Assembly (NCBI GenBank): GCA_001443525.1
Contig: LKPX01000024.1
Coordinates: 1-47,120 of the forward strand
Source: Desulfobacteraceae bacterium RAAP-1
GTDB taxonomy: Bacteria > Desulfobacterota > Desulfobacteria > Desulfobacterales > Desulfatirhabdiaceae
Reading direction: 5' to 3'
DNA length: 47,120 nucleotides
In this document: piece by piece, positions 17,989 to 27,585 of the stretch
Position numbering within the stretch: position 1 is the stretch's first letter
Layout: every line of letters begins with the position of its first letter
Notes under the pieces: generated by a model
Told to the model about the DNA's origin: nothing
What the model saw: only the letters and a program-made list of their open reading frames with translations
The model's database searches: none
Translations under genes and position numbers: made by a program

Positions 17989-19526
17989 AATCTCCGGCGC
18001 TGTTGTGGATGATTGCCGCCGCACTGGTTTCCCCAGCCTGTTCTCATCATGCCGCACTGCTGGCGTCGTACAATACTTACAGCCCGCCGGCGCTTGCTTT
18101 GGCTCCGGTGTCAGCTTCCCTCCCGCCTGTTGCAAAAGTGAAGCAGCCCTCTGCTGCTGCTTCACGCACGGTGTCACAGATGGCGCAGATGCGTCACCGG
18201 TGGGATGATTCCCTGAAGCCGGACGGTAAAAACAGCAATCGTTTTTATACGCCGTCCCCCAAGCGTTTGGTTGCATTAAAACCAGCAGCAACGGACGCCA
18301 CGGTCGCCGCCAGAGCGTTATCCGGCGATTTCACTCTTGAAACACTTGAAATTCTGACGCTTCTGAGAAATCCGGAAGTTATTGCCGCTGAAAACACCTT
18401 CCGCGGGAAGCTGAACGCCTACGATCAGGTCACCAATCTGGATGATATCCTGCAACAGTATTCGGCCTATACCCAGTCGGTAATGCCGGGGGTGGGAACG
18501 CCTCAGGGAGCAGCATCCCCTGATATGAAGTTTCCATTTCCTGGGGTGACAGCACTCAAAGGGGAAATCGTTCAGCAGGAAGTCCGCATTGCCAGAGAAG
18601 CTCTGGAAACCGCGCGCCGAACGGCTGTAACCTCCGCCAGAAACGTTTACTGGAATCTGTGCTACAATTATAGCGCCTTGGCAATCACCCGTTCCACCCT
18701 CGATTTGATCCGTCAGCTCGGACTGTCCGCCCGTAAGCGTTATGAAGTGGGAAAAGGAATGCTCCAGGACATGGTTCAACCCCGGATTCAGCAGGCAGTT
18801 CTGGAAGAACGTCTTCAAACCCTTCGGGAAACAGATGAAACCCTTCAGTCGGACATCCGCAGCATCGCAAATCTGCCTCCAGAAACCAAGATCGGAGCGC
18901 CTTACCGCCAGGAACCTCGACGCGATCTGCCGCCACTTAAAACACTGCTGCCTCTGGCGATGAAAAACCGCCAGGAGCTTAAAACCGCCCGCGCCATGGT
19001 CAGCAGGGCGGAGCGCATGATCGAACTGGGTGAGACCGAAACCTATCCACGTTTTACCCAGAACCTATCACTATTTGAGAATAAAGCCGTCACCCAGGTC
19101 GGCTCCTTCAGAACCGAGGAGCCTTTTGCCGTTGTCGCCGAAGCTTCCATGGGACAGGGACTGCCTCAAAATCCGTGGTTCGGTTTCAACAACGCCTATC
19201 TTCAGGAAACCCGGGACAATCTGGAGGCACTGCGCAGAAACCTGATCAATATCGAAAACAACACCCGTTACAGAGTTCGCGAGGGGCGATTCAAACTGGC
19301 CCAGGCCCTTCGCGGGGAAACACTTTATGCCGGCGCCATCGCCGGATTGTCGAAACTTTCCGGAGAAACCGTCCGGCAGCGCTATGAATCCGGTATCGCC
19401 GGAATGCGCGATGTCATCGATGCATACATGGCCTGGCTGGAAGCCCGTCTGGCCGGTGAACGCAGCCGATCCGATATCGGAATCGCCAGAGCATCTCTGG
19501 AAGCGGTGGTCGGAAAATCCTGGTGA
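17985..19526 (+). CDS. TolC-family outer-membrane lipoprotein 2
   Basis: A second outer membrane factor, 513 residues. It begins with a lipoprotein signal (ALVSPAC, Cys19 as the lipid-attached residue) followed by a proline- and alanine-rich linker to about residue 70. The TolC-type repeats then start: LTLLRNPEVIAAEN and ALETARRTAVTSARNVYWNL in the first half, LAMKNRQELKTARAM and RQRYESGIAGMRDVIDA in the second. It shows little similarity to the upstream TolC protein. The start at 17985 is fixed by the 4-base overlap with the preceding stop. It could form a hetero-oligomer, a second exit duct, or serve another inner-membrane pump. Confidence 0.85.
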   Translation: MKSPALLWMIAAALVSPACSHHAALLASYNTYSPPALALAPVSASLPPVAKVKQPSAAASRTVSQMAQMRHRWDDSLKPDGKNSNRFYTPSPKRLVALKPAATDATVAARALSGDFTLETLEILTLLRNPEVIAAENTFRGKLNAYDQVTNLDDILQQYSAYTQSVMPGVGTPQGAASPDMKFPFPGVTALKGEIVQQEVRIAREALETARRTAVTSARNVYWNLCYNYSALAITRSTLDLIRQLGLSARKRYEVGKGMLQDMVQPRIQQAVLEERLQTLRETDETLQSDIRSIANLPPETKIGAPYRQEPRRDLPPLKTLLPLAMKNRQELKTARAMVSRAERMIELGETETYPRFTQNLSLFENKAVTQVGSFRTEEPFAVVAEASMGQGLPQNPWFGFNNAYLQETRDNLEALRRNLINIENNTRYRVREGRFKLAQALRGETLYAGAIAGLSKLSGETVRQRYESGIAGMRDVIDAYMAWLEARLAGERSRSDIGIARASLEAVVGKSW

Positions 19527-19551
19527 TACTTGGGAATGGGAAAAAGGGGGT

Positions 19552-20895
19552 ATGTTGGACATCCACAGAACGAAAAACCGGTTTTCCATGAAAATTTTTC
19601 TGGCGGTACTTGCAGTGGTAATGGTGGCGGCAGCATCCTGGTGGACAGGTTTTCGGTCAGGCGTGAAGCATCAGGGTGCGCCCGCAGGCCACAAACTGCT
19701 GTTTTACCGCAATCCCATGAACCCCGCCATCACGTCTCCGACACCGGCCAAAGACGAGATGGGTATGGATTACGTTCCTGTATATGCGGATGACGCCCAG
19801 AAACCGGCCAAATCGCTTCAGCAGCAGGCCGATGATTTTTTTGCCGATACTCCGCCTCCGAAGGTTCCCGGCCTCAGCGCTGTCACGCTGACTCCACAGG
19901 AAATTCAGCTTTCGGGAGTTCAGGTGGCGGAAGCCGTGACGGCGCCGGTACAGCGCACGATCCGCACGGTGGGAATCGTGGTGCCGGATGAAGCCCGCAT
20001 TCACCGGGTACAGATAAAGACCAGCGGTTGGATCGAACAGCTTTTTATCAATTTTTCCGGCCAGTCCGTAAAAAAAGGAGAGCCTATTTTTTCATTGTAT
20101 TCTCCGGAGCTTGTGAGCAGCCAGGAAGAGTTCGTCAAGGCCAGACAACTGGCGCGGCAGCAAAAGGGACTTACTGGAAAACATTCTCCGGGGCAGCAAC
20201 TGGAAGACGCCGCCAGGCTGCGGCTGAAACTGCTGGACGTGCCGGATGATGTCATCCATCTACTTGAAACCACAGGAAAGCCTCTGCACACCGTCACGCT
20301 GCTGTCTCCTGCGGACGGATATGTCATGGCCAAGGACATTTTTCAGGGGCAGGAGGTCAGGCCCGGCATGGAGCTTTACACGGTGACGGATCTGTCCCGA
20401 ATCTGGGTGGATGCTGAAGTGTATGAGTACGAAGCCGGAGAAGTCCATCCGGGACAGGAGGGGAGCCTCACGACATCGTTTGATCCATCTCTTCGGTTGA
20501 CCGGAAAGATTGCCTATGTATATCCCTATCTCAACCGTGACAGCCGGACGCTGAAAGTCCGATTCAGTTTTGAAAACCCGAATCTGCGGTTAAAACCGGG
20601 CATGTATGCGGACATCACGCTGATGATGAGCGCCGGCGCCGGCATCGTGATTCCGGATTCCGCAATCATGGATACGGGCGTCCGGAAGATCGTCTTTGTG
20701 GACAAGGGGCAGGGCCGCTTTGAACCCCGTGAGGTGACATCCGGGGTGAGCAGCAACGGCAAAATTCAAATACTGTCCGGAATCAAAGCCCATGACCATG
20801 TCGTAATCCATGCCAATTTTCTTCTGGATTCCGAATCGAATTTAAAAGCCATGATTGACGCCGCCATGGCTCCCAAACAGCAGGCCGGCCCATGA
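19552..20895 (+). CDS. CusB/CzcB-type periplasmic adaptor of heavy-metal RND pump
   Basis: A membrane fusion protein of 447 residues. It has an N-terminal membrane anchor (FLAVLAVVMVAAASWWTGF), then a heavy-metal-binding domain like that of CusB (YRNPMNPAITSPTPAKDEMG, ending MDYVPVY) with methionines but none of the cysteines seen in related domains. The barrel-sandwich and alpha-hairpin regions follow (SGWIEQLFINFSGQSVKKG, EELVSSQEEFVKAR-like helix, LLSPADGYV) and a membrane-proximal end. Such adaptors hand Cu(I) or Ag(I) to the pump. The start is ATG at 19552 after AAAAAGGGGG. The stop overlaps the pump start by 4 bases. Confidence 0.9.
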   Translation: MLDIHRTKNRFSMKIFLAVLAVVMVAAASWWTGFRSGVKHQGAPAGHKLLFYRNPMNPAITSPTPAKDEMGMDYVPVYADDAQKPAKSLQQQADDFFADTPPPKVPGLSAVTLTPQEIQLSGVQVAEAVTAPVQRTIRTVGIVVPDEARIHRVQIKTSGWIEQLFINFSGQSVKKGEPIFSLYSPELVSSQEEFVKARQLARQQKGLTGKHSPGQQLEDAARLRLKLLDVPDDVIHLLETTGKPLHTVTLLSPADGYVMAKDIFQGQEVRPGMELYTVTDLSRIWVDAEVYEYEAGEVHPGQEGSLTTSFDPSLRLTGKIAYVYPYLNRDSRTLKVRFSFENPNLRLKPGMYADITLMMSAGAGIVIPDSAIMDTGVRKIVFVDKGQGRFEPREVTSGVSSNGKIQILSGIKAHDHVVIHANFLLDSESNLKAMIDAAMAPKQQAGP

Positions 20896-23800
20896 TCAAA
20901 AAAATCATTGAATTTTCCGCAACAAACCGGCTGCTGGTGGTGATGGTTGCCATCGTCGTCATGATCATGGCCGTTTACACGCTGAAGGCCATCCGTCTGG
21001 ATGCGCTCCCGGATCTGTCGGATACCCAGGTCATTGTGTATTCCAGATGGGACCGCTCCCCGGATATCATCGAGGATCAGGTAACCTATCCCATTGTATC
21101 CACCCTGCTGGGAGCGCCCAATGTCAAGGCCATCCGCGGGCTGTCGGATTTCGGATTTTCCTATGTTTATGTCATTTTTAAAGATGGCACGGATATTTAC
21201 TGGGCAAGATCGCGGGTTCTCGAATATCTTTCCAAGATTCAATCTCAGCTTCCCCGCGGGGTGCGCACGGAACTGGGGCCCGATGCCACCGGCGTGGGCT
21301 GGGTATATCAGTACGCGCTGGTGGACAAATCCGGAACCCATTCCCCGGATCAGCTCAGGTCTTATCAGGACTGGACGCTGCGCTATGCGCTTCAATCCGT
21401 TCCCGGAGTCGCAGAAGTGGCCTCCATCGGCGGATACGTCAAGCAGTACCAGATTACGGTGGATCCCAACCGTCTGGCGGCATATGGAATTTCCTTTAGT
21501 GATGTCGCCACGGCCATTCGAGAATCCAACAATGAAGTCGGCGGCCGGCTCATCGAATTTTCCGGAACCGAATACATGGTGCGTGGCAAGGGGTACAGCC
21601 GGAGCATTTCTGATTTCGAAAAAATCGTGGTGAAGGTGACACAGGATGGCACCCCTGTGCTTCTGAAAGATATCGCGCATGTGGCCATCGGCCCGGAAAT
21701 CCGCCGGGGCGTTGCCGATCTGGACGGGAAAGGCGATGCCGCAGGAGGCATTGTGATCATGCGGCATGAAGAAAATGCGCTGAATGTCATCAGCCGTGTC
21801 AAAGCCAAACTGCAGGAGCTGAAGCCTTACCTGCCCAAAGGCGTTGAGATTGTGCCATGTTATGACCGTTCGGGACTGATTGTCCGTGCTCTTGAAACCC
21901 TGCGGCACGAGCTTAAGATCGAGATGATCATCGTCTCTTTTGTCATTCTGGTGTTCCTGTGGCATGTCCCGTCCGCCATTGTGCCCATTGTCACCATTCC
22001 GGTATCCATCCTCATATCATTTATCCCTTTGTATCTGATGGGTGTCACGGTCAATATCATGTCTCTGGCCGGTATCGCTATTTCCATCGGCGTTCTGGTG
22101 GACGGCGCCATTGTGGAAGTGGAAAATGCTTACAATCGACTCTATCACTGGCAGGCGGAAGGCCGCAAAGGGGATTTCCACTTAGTGCGACTGGAAGCGC
22201 TTAAAGAGGTCGGCCCATCGGTATTTTTTTCGCTGCTGGTGATTGCCGTGGCGTTTCTTCCTATTTTTGCGCTGGTGGATCAGGAAGGCAGGCTGTTCAG
22301 ACCCCTTGCGTATTCCAAAAACATGGCAATGGCGATCGCCGCCATTCTGGCCATTACGCTGGATCCGGCTCTGCGCATGTTCTTTACCCGCATGGATCCG
22401 TTCACGTTCCGTCCCAAATGGCTTTCCTGGCTTTCCACTCAAATGTTGGTCGGCACCTATTATGCGGAAGAAGCGCACCCCATCAGCCGCATGATTTCAA
22501 AAGTGTATGAACCTGCCTGCCGGTTTGTGCTGCGTCACCCCCGATCCGTCATTGCGGTGTCCGCAAGTCTGGTTATTCTGAGCATACCCGTATATATGGG
22601 GCTTGGCTCTGAATTCATGCCTCCCTTAAATGAAGGCACCATCCTTTATATGCCTACCACACTGCCCGGAATTTCAGTGGCGCAGGCCCAGGAACTGCTC
22701 ACAACCCAGGATCGGTTGCTGCGCAGCTTTCCGGAAGTGGAACGGGTTTTCGGAAAAGCCGGCAGAGCGGACACTTCCACCGATCCGGCGCCGTTTTCCA
22801 TGATGGAAACCACCATCATGCTGAAACCCGAAACACAGTGGAGCGCCAAACCCCGCTGGTATTCATCCTGGCTTCCGGAACGCCTGAAGTTCATCGTCCG
22901 CCCCATCTGGCCGGATCATATTTCGTGGGATGAACTGATAACGAAAATGGATAAGGCGCTTCAAATTCCAGGCGTTACCAATGCCTGGACCATGCCCATC
23001 AAGGCGCGGATCGACATGCTGACCACGGGTGTGCGCACACCTGTGGGCATTAAAGTGATGGGCCCTGATGTCCGGGAAATCGAACATATCGGTGAAAAAC
23101 TCGAACAGACGCTGCGGAATGTTCCCGGCACCCGAAGCGTTTTCGCTGAACGGGTGGCAGGAGGTTATTTTCTGGATATCACACCGCGCCGTGATCAGCT
23201 TGCCCGTTACGGGCTTACCATCGCCCAACTGCAAAGCGTTGTGAGCGGCGCCATCGGGGGCGAAAATATCACCACCACGGTTGAAGGCCGGGAGCGCTAT
23301 CCCGTTAACCTGAGATACCCCCGCGAACTTCGGGACAGCATTGACAAACTCCGCCGGATTCTGGTGGCCGCACCGACGGGCGCCCAGATTCCGCTGGCAC
23401 AGGTGGCGAACATTCAACTGACCCACGGACCGTCCATGCTGCGGGATGAAAACGGATTTCTGGCAGGCTATGTCTATGTGGATATCGCCGGCAGGGATGT
23501 CGGCAGTTACGTGGAACAGGCCAGGCAGCTTGTCGAAAATACCGTTTCACTCAAACCCGGTTATGTGCTGCAATGGAGCGGTCAGTATGAAAACATGATC
23601 CGGGTGCGGGAGAGGCTGAAGGTGGTCATTCCCATTACGCTGATGCTGATCTTTTTTCTGCTGTACATGAACACGCAGTCCGCGGTCAAAACCACCATTG
23701 TCATGATGGCTGTACCGTTTTCCGCCATCGGCGCCATATGGCTGTTTTATTTTCTGCACTACAATGTGTCCATCGCCGCATGGGTGGGAATGATCGCACT

Positions 23801-24149
23801 GATGGGGCTGGATGCTGAAACCGGGGTGTTCATGCTGCTGTTTCTGGATCTGTCGTACGATCAGGCCAATACTCAAGGAAAACTTAACACCCGTGAAGAG
23901 CTGGACGAAGCCATCATTCACGGGGCCGTCAAGCGCGCCCGCCCCAAGATGATGACCGTCTCCGCAGCGTTCATGGGGCTTTTGCCCATCATGTGGTCCA
24001 CCTCCGCCGGAGCGGACGTGATGAAGCGCATCGCCGCGCCCATGATCGGCGGACTGGCCACCTCGTTTCTGCTGGAGCTTCTGGTGTACCCAGCGATTTA
24101 TAAGCTGTGGAAAGGAAAAGATTCCCGGTTCAACGCTTCAAACGCATAA
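20892..24149 (+). CDS. CusA-like heavy-metal RND efflux pump
   Basis: An inner-membrane RND transporter of 1085 residues. The N-terminus (RLDALPDLSDTQVIVYS), GPDATGVGWVYQYALVD and RIDMLTTGVRTPVGIKVMG follow CusA closely. The fourth transmembrane helix has IGVLVDGAIVEVENAY, with the proton-relay Asp; CusA itself has Asp-Ala-Ala there, whereas Czc-type pumps have Asp-Gly-Ala, so copper or silver is likely but not certain. Two large periplasmic loops and twelve membrane helices are present in the normal order, ending APMIGGLATSFLLELLVYP. It is last in the operon with two outer-membrane proteins and the adaptor, and works as a trimer driven by the proton gradient. Confidence 0.92.
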   Translation: MIKKIIEFSATNRLLVVMVAIVVMIMAVYTLKAIRLDALPDLSDTQVIVYSRWDRSPDIIEDQVTYPIVSTLLGAPNVKAIRGLSDFGFSYVYVIFKDGTDIYWARSRVLEYLSKIQSQLPRGVRTELGPDATGVGWVYQYALVDKSGTHSPDQLRSYQDWTLRYALQSVPGVAEVASIGGYVKQYQITVDPNRLAAYGISFSDVATAIRESNNEVGGRLIEFSGTEYMVRGKGYSRSISDFEKIVVKVTQDGTPVLLKDIAHVAIGPEIRRGVADLDGKGDAAGGIVIMRHEENALNVISRVKAKLQELKPYLPKGVEIVPCYDRSGLIVRALETLRHELKIEMIIVSFVILVFLWHVPSAIVPIVTIPVSILISFIPLYLMGVTVNIMSLAGIAISIGVLVDGAIVEVENAYNRLYHWQAEGRKGDFHLVRLEALKEVGPSVFFSLLVIAVAFLPIFALVDQEGRLFRPLAYSKNMAMAIAAILAITLDPALRMFFTRMDPFTFRPKWLSWLSTQMLVGTYYAEEAHPISRMISKVYEPACRFVLRHPRSVIAVSASLVILSIPVYMGLGSEFMPPLNEGTILYMPTTLPGISVAQAQELLTTQDRLLRSFPEVERVFGKAGRADTSTDPAPFSMMETTIMLKPETQWSAKPRWYSSWLPERLKFIVRPIWPDHISWDELITKMDKALQIPGVTNAWTMPIKARIDMLTTGVRTPVGIKVMGPDVREIEHIGEKLEQTLRNVPGTRSVFAERVAGGYFLDITPRRDQLARYGLTIAQLQSVVSGAIGGENITTTVEGRERYPVNLRYPRELRDSIDKLRRILVAAPTGAQIPLAQVANIQLTHGPSMLRDENGFLAGYVYVDIAGRDVGSYVEQARQLVENTVSLKPGYVLQWSGQYENMIRVRERLKVVIPITLMLIFFLLYMNTQSAVKTTIVMMAVPFSAIGAIWLFYFLHYNVSIAAWVGMIALMGLDAETGVFMLLFLDLSYDQANTQGKLNTREELDEAIIHGAVKRARPKMMTVSAAFMGLLPIMWSTSAGADVMKRIAAPMIGGLATSFLLELLVYPAIYKLWKGKDSRFNASNA

Positions 24150-24183
24150 CACCACATACATCATGACGGTCTGAAGGAGGCAT

Positions 24184-26871
24184 ATGAGCCAATATTATCT
24201 GTCCCAAAACAAAAGCAGATGTATCGCCTGTCATAGCTGTGAAATTCAGTGCGAAAGCCATAAAATGCTTTCAACCGGTCCCAGACTCTGCCAGGTTCTC
24301 TCCATAAATCCGTGTGAAACCGATCCGGCCCACGCCCCGCGTCATATTTTCATGGCCTGTTTTCATTGTGAAAACCCTTGGTGCGTGGCGGCATGTCCGA
24401 CCGGCGCCATGAAAAAGCGCCGCAAAGACGGCATTGTGTATGTGAATCATACGCTGTGCATTGGGTGCAAAACCTGTATTGCCGCCTGTCCGTGGGGATC
24501 GGTTCAATGGGATCCTGTAAACGGCAAGGTGGTGAAATGCGACTTCTGCATGGACCGTATTGACCAGGGATTGCAGCCTGCCTGCGTCACCGTGTGTACC
24601 ACCCACTGTCTGGAATTCGGGCTGATATCCCAGAAAATTCCGGATGCCCGCAGAAAGCCGCCGAAAGTCATGGCGCATCTTCCTCTGGAACCGGAAGTGC
24701 AAACCCTTCCGGTAAAACGATGCCCTGTCCATACCCTTCAAACAGAGCTGGAATCCAGGGTTCAGTCCGGTCAACTGACGGATCCCAAAAGCCGGCGGAG
24801 AACCGAAAAAATCCTGTCGCTGATTCAGGACATTGCCTGGGGGAATGCCGGCGCGGACCATATCCCCACTATTGAATCCTTTGCGCAGAAACTGATCAGT
24901 GAGGGGCCCGATGACATTTCCCGGAAAACCGGAGCCGATATCGCTCAAACGCTTTCCGAAAACCGGGAAGTGTTTGTCAGTCACCTTGAGACCGGAAACT
25001 GCGCTGCCGGAGAATGCCTGAAGCTGGCGCCAGCACCCTGCCAGATGACCTGCCCCGCGGGTATTGATATTCCCACATACGTCACGCTGATTGCCAAGGG
25101 GCAATATGAAGAAGCCATCAACGTGATCCGGAAAGACAATCCGTTTCCCTGGATCTGCGGACTGATCTGTACCCGGCCCTGTGAACTCATGTGCGTCCGG
25201 GGCCGCATGGATCAGCCGATTTCCATCAAATACCTGAAGGCGTTTGCCGCTGAAATGGCCATGTCCGGCAAACGGTATAAAAACCCGGACAAAGAGCCGG
25301 ATAAAGAGCAGAAAGTCTGCATCATCGGCGCTGGACCGGCGGGAATGAGCGCAGCCTATTACCTGAGTCTGAAGGGATACGGCGTTCGAGTCATTGAATC
25401 CCAGCCGACCGCCGGCGGTATGATGCTTCTTGGAATTCCCCGCTACAGACTGTCCTGCAGAGTCATCGATCTTGAAGTCAATATGCTCGAGGAGCTGGGG
25501 GTGGAGTTCTGCTTCGACACCTTATTTGGAAAGGATGTCACTCTGAATTCGCTGAGAGATGAGGGCTTTGACGCCTTTTTTCTGGCCATCGGCGCACATA
25601 GTTCGTTTCAGCTCAATATCCCTGGCGAAAAAGATTACCCGCAGGTCATTCAGGCCATCGAGCTGCTGAGGCGTGTGGCGCTGGGAGACTGGCGTATTCC
25701 GGGAAAAAGAGTGGTGGTCATCGGCGGCGGCAATGTCGCGATTGATGCGGCCAGAACCTGCCTGAGACTGGGCTGTGACAGCGTAACGATGGCATATCGC
25801 AGGACTCATGCCGAAATGCCGGCAGACATCGAAGAAGTCCACCAGGCAGAGGAAGAAGGGGTGCAGATATCGTTTTTAACCATCCCGGTGGAGATCATCG
25901 GGGGAAACGGCCAGGTGACAGGACTTCGCTGTATCCGCGCCGAAATGACCTCGAAGGAAGGCAGCAACCGGAAATACCCGGTTCCGATTGCAGGCAGCGA
26001 TTTTACCATCGACGCCGATGCGGTGATTTCCGCGATCGGCCAGCAGGTGGATCGCGACTGCCTGTCATCCATTTCCGACCTTAAATGGACCCGGCGCAAT
26101 ACCCTTTTTGTCAGCAGAATCAACCTGAAGACCACATCGCCGGGAATATTTGCGGCCGGCGACGCTGTTTCCGGGCCGGCCACCGTCATTGAAGCCATCG
26201 GCGCCGGAAAACGTGCAGCAGACGCCATAGATCGCCATTTATCCGGCATCCCGCAACCCAAAATGCCGCCCGTGCCCGTCCGCCGGGGAAGGATAGACTG
26301 GCTTGAAATGCCCGCAGCCGCCAAAATGGAACTGACACGGCCTTCCATGCCGCTGCTGCCCATCGATAAAAGGTTGAAAACATTTCAGCAGGTGGAAACA
26401 GGATATTCAGAAGCACAGGTTCAGGCGGAAGCCAGCCGGTGCCTCCGGTGCGATATCTGCATCCGGTGCGGCCGATGCGTTGAAATCTGCCGGGATAAGA
26501 TGAAAGTGGATGCACTTCAAATGGGATATATTCATTTTGACCATCCCGGCCCCAGCGATTTCAGGGTTACCGAATCCCGCTGCATTCTGTGCGGCGCCTG
26601 CGCAGCCAACTGTCCTACGAACGCCATAAAAATGGAAGATCGCGGTGATGAAAGGGTGTTGTCGCTGTGCGGTACTATTTTAAACCGGCAAAAGCTGATC
26701 CGCTGTGAAAGCTGCGGCGCGGTCATGGGAACATCCCGATACCTGAACTACATTCACAGCAAGCACCAGAAAGTCATTCAGGTTCCAGATTCACGCACAC
26801 TGTGTTACCACTGCGCCAGAAAGGCAATCGCCGGATATACCGCCGAAAGATGGCATCCCTGCACGCAATAA
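24184..26871 (+). CDS. GltD-like FAD/NAD(P) oxidoreductase with multiple 4Fe-4S clusters
   Basis: A protein of 895 residues with three blocks. Residues 1 to about 170 are a HycB/DmsB-type ferredoxin with four Cys clusters (CIACHSCEIQC, CFHCENPWCVAACP, CIGCKTCIAACPWG, CDFCMDRI). From about 270 follows the GltD-type Fe-S segment (CQMTCPAGIDIPTYV, ICTRPCELMC). Then come the FAD site (CIIGAGPAGMSAAYYL, near 380) and NAD(P) site (VVVIGGGNVAIDAAR, near 515) and a GDAV-type FAD end. The C-terminus adds CLRCDICIRCGRCVEIC and CILCGACAANCP, plus two more CxxC pairs. It likely passes electrons between NAD(P)H and ferredoxin or a partner reductase. The ATG follows a perfect AAGGAGG. It is 34 bases after the pump gene, so co-transcription is possible. 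Confidence 0.85.
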   Translation: MSQYYLSQNKSRCIACHSCEIQCESHKMLSTGPRLCQVLSINPCETDPAHAPRHIFMACFHCENPWCVAACPTGAMKKRRKDGIVYVNHTLCIGCKTCIAACPWGSVQWDPVNGKVVKCDFCMDRIDQGLQPACVTVCTTHCLEFGLISQKIPDARRKPPKVMAHLPLEPEVQTLPVKRCPVHTLQTELESRVQSGQLTDPKSRRRTEKILSLIQDIAWGNAGADHIPTIESFAQKLISEGPDDISRKTGADIAQTLSENREVFVSHLETGNCAAGECLKLAPAPCQMTCPAGIDIPTYVTLIAKGQYEEAINVIRKDNPFPWICGLICTRPCELMCVRGRMDQPISIKYLKAFAAEMAMSGKRYKNPDKEPDKEQKVCIIGAGPAGMSAAYYLSLKGYGVRVIESQPTAGGMMLLGIPRYRLSCRVIDLEVNMLEELGVEFCFDTLFGKDVTLNSLRDEGFDAFFLAIGAHSSFQLNIPGEKDYPQVIQAIELLRRVALGDWRIPGKRVVVIGGGNVAIDAARTCLRLGCDSVTMAYRRTHAEMPADIEEVHQAEEEGVQISFLTIPVEIIGGNGQVTGLRCIRAEMTSKEGSNRKYPVPIAGSDFTIDADAVISAIGQQVDRDCLSSISDLKWTRRNTLFVSRINLKTTSPGIFAAGDAVSGPATVIEAIGAGKRAADAIDRHLSGIPQPKMPPVPVRRGRIDWLEMPAAAKMELTRPSMPLLPIDKRLKTFQQVETGYSEAQVQAEASRCLRCDICIRCGRCVEICRDKMKVDALQMGYIHFDHPGPSDFRVTESRCILCGACAANCPTNAIKMEDRGDERVLSLCGTILNRQKLIRCESCGAVMGTSRYLNYIHSKHQKVIQVPDSRTLCYHCARKAIAGYTAERWHPCTQ

Positions 26872-26876
26872 ACATG

Positions 26877-27443
26877 TCAAGGCAGTACCACAACCTTTCC
26901 GCATGTTTTAAAATACGCTCTGAGACGGATCATCTCGGAGCGTTCCCGCTGTGTCAGGGCGCCGCTGCCCAGTTTTTCTCCCCAGTATCCGTTGGCGATA
27001 ACCGTCGCAGCCTTATCTATCCAAAAGATCAGTTCATGTGCGCTGCCGGATTGGAGATACATGCTGATATCATTGATCAACAAAATATCCCGGAATGAAC
27101 CGTCGAGCTTATGAAATAGATCATTTATGGATTCCCGGTTGCTCCGGGCTTTTTCCATGGCTTCCGCTTCTGTGGCAGAACTCAGGCGGGGAGCTTCGAA
27201 ACGCCCGCTCAGATATAAAACGGATTGATCATCCGGATATCGAAGCCTGCCGCCTGCACCGGGCAGCCCCTTTTGTCTGGCCAGTGTTTCAGGTATCGTC
27301 GGCGCCATATCCACAACAACCATTCGGCGTCCGACTCCCTGAAGGCACAGCGCGTTCAGGATATCGCCGGTCAGGGTGGTTTTGCCGGTATTGACATCCC
27401 CCAGTATCAGGGTTCTGGTGTTCAGATATGTTTCTATCTGCAT
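26877..27443 (-). CDS. Orphan P-loop NTPase
   Basis: A protein of 188 residues with Walker A GDVNTGKTT at about 15-23, a following MVVVDMAP strand and a Walker B-like DILLINDISMYL near 120. The rest is not recognised. Small size and the absence of a G-domain NKxD motif argue against a classical GTPase; a small ATPase or nucleotide kinase-like regulator is possible. It is tail to tail with the Fe-S flavoprotein (5-base gap) and starts near a repeat-A copy. The start ATG has only a weak ribosome site (CTGAAAA). Confidence 0.65.
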   Translation of the reverse strand: MQIETYLNTRTLILGDVNTGKTTLTGDILNALCLQGVGRRMVVVDMAPTIPETLARQKGLPGAGGRLRYPDDQSVLYLSGRFEAPRLSSATEAEAMEKARSNRESINDLFHKLDGSFRDILLINDISMYLQSGSAHELIFWIDKAATVIANGYWGEKLGSGALTQRERSEMIRLRAYFKTCGKVVVLP

Positions 27444-27463
27444 TTTTCAGTATCTTTCACAAT

Positions 27464-27575
27464 TGACGGCTTCGTAAAAAGTTCGGATGCTGCGTTGCGC
27501 TGCACCCTTCGTCGTTGCGGCGTACCACAAGTACGCTTCACTCCTCAGGGTTTGCGCACCGTGCCTGCAAATCTC
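27464..27575 (+). repeat. Dispersed repeat family A, copy 3 (right end missing)
   Basis: Begins TTGACGGCTTCGTAAAAAG like the other left ends and follows copy 1 through GTACGCTTCACTCCTCAGG and TTTGCGCACCGTGCCTGC. It stops before the right inverted repeat, next to the 3' end of the alpha/beta hydrolase gene. Same orientation as the copy at 4922. Confidence 0.8.
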
Positions 27576-27585
27576 AAAGTATATC

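Noticed and set aside
20766-21965. 399-codon antisense frame opposite the adaptor and pump genes
   Set aside because: Histidine- and asparagine-rich shadow of RND codons, with no start signals or family match.
24271-25104. 277-codon antisense frame opposite the Fe-S flavoprotein
   Set aside because: Glycine/arginine-rich shadow of cysteine-cluster codons.
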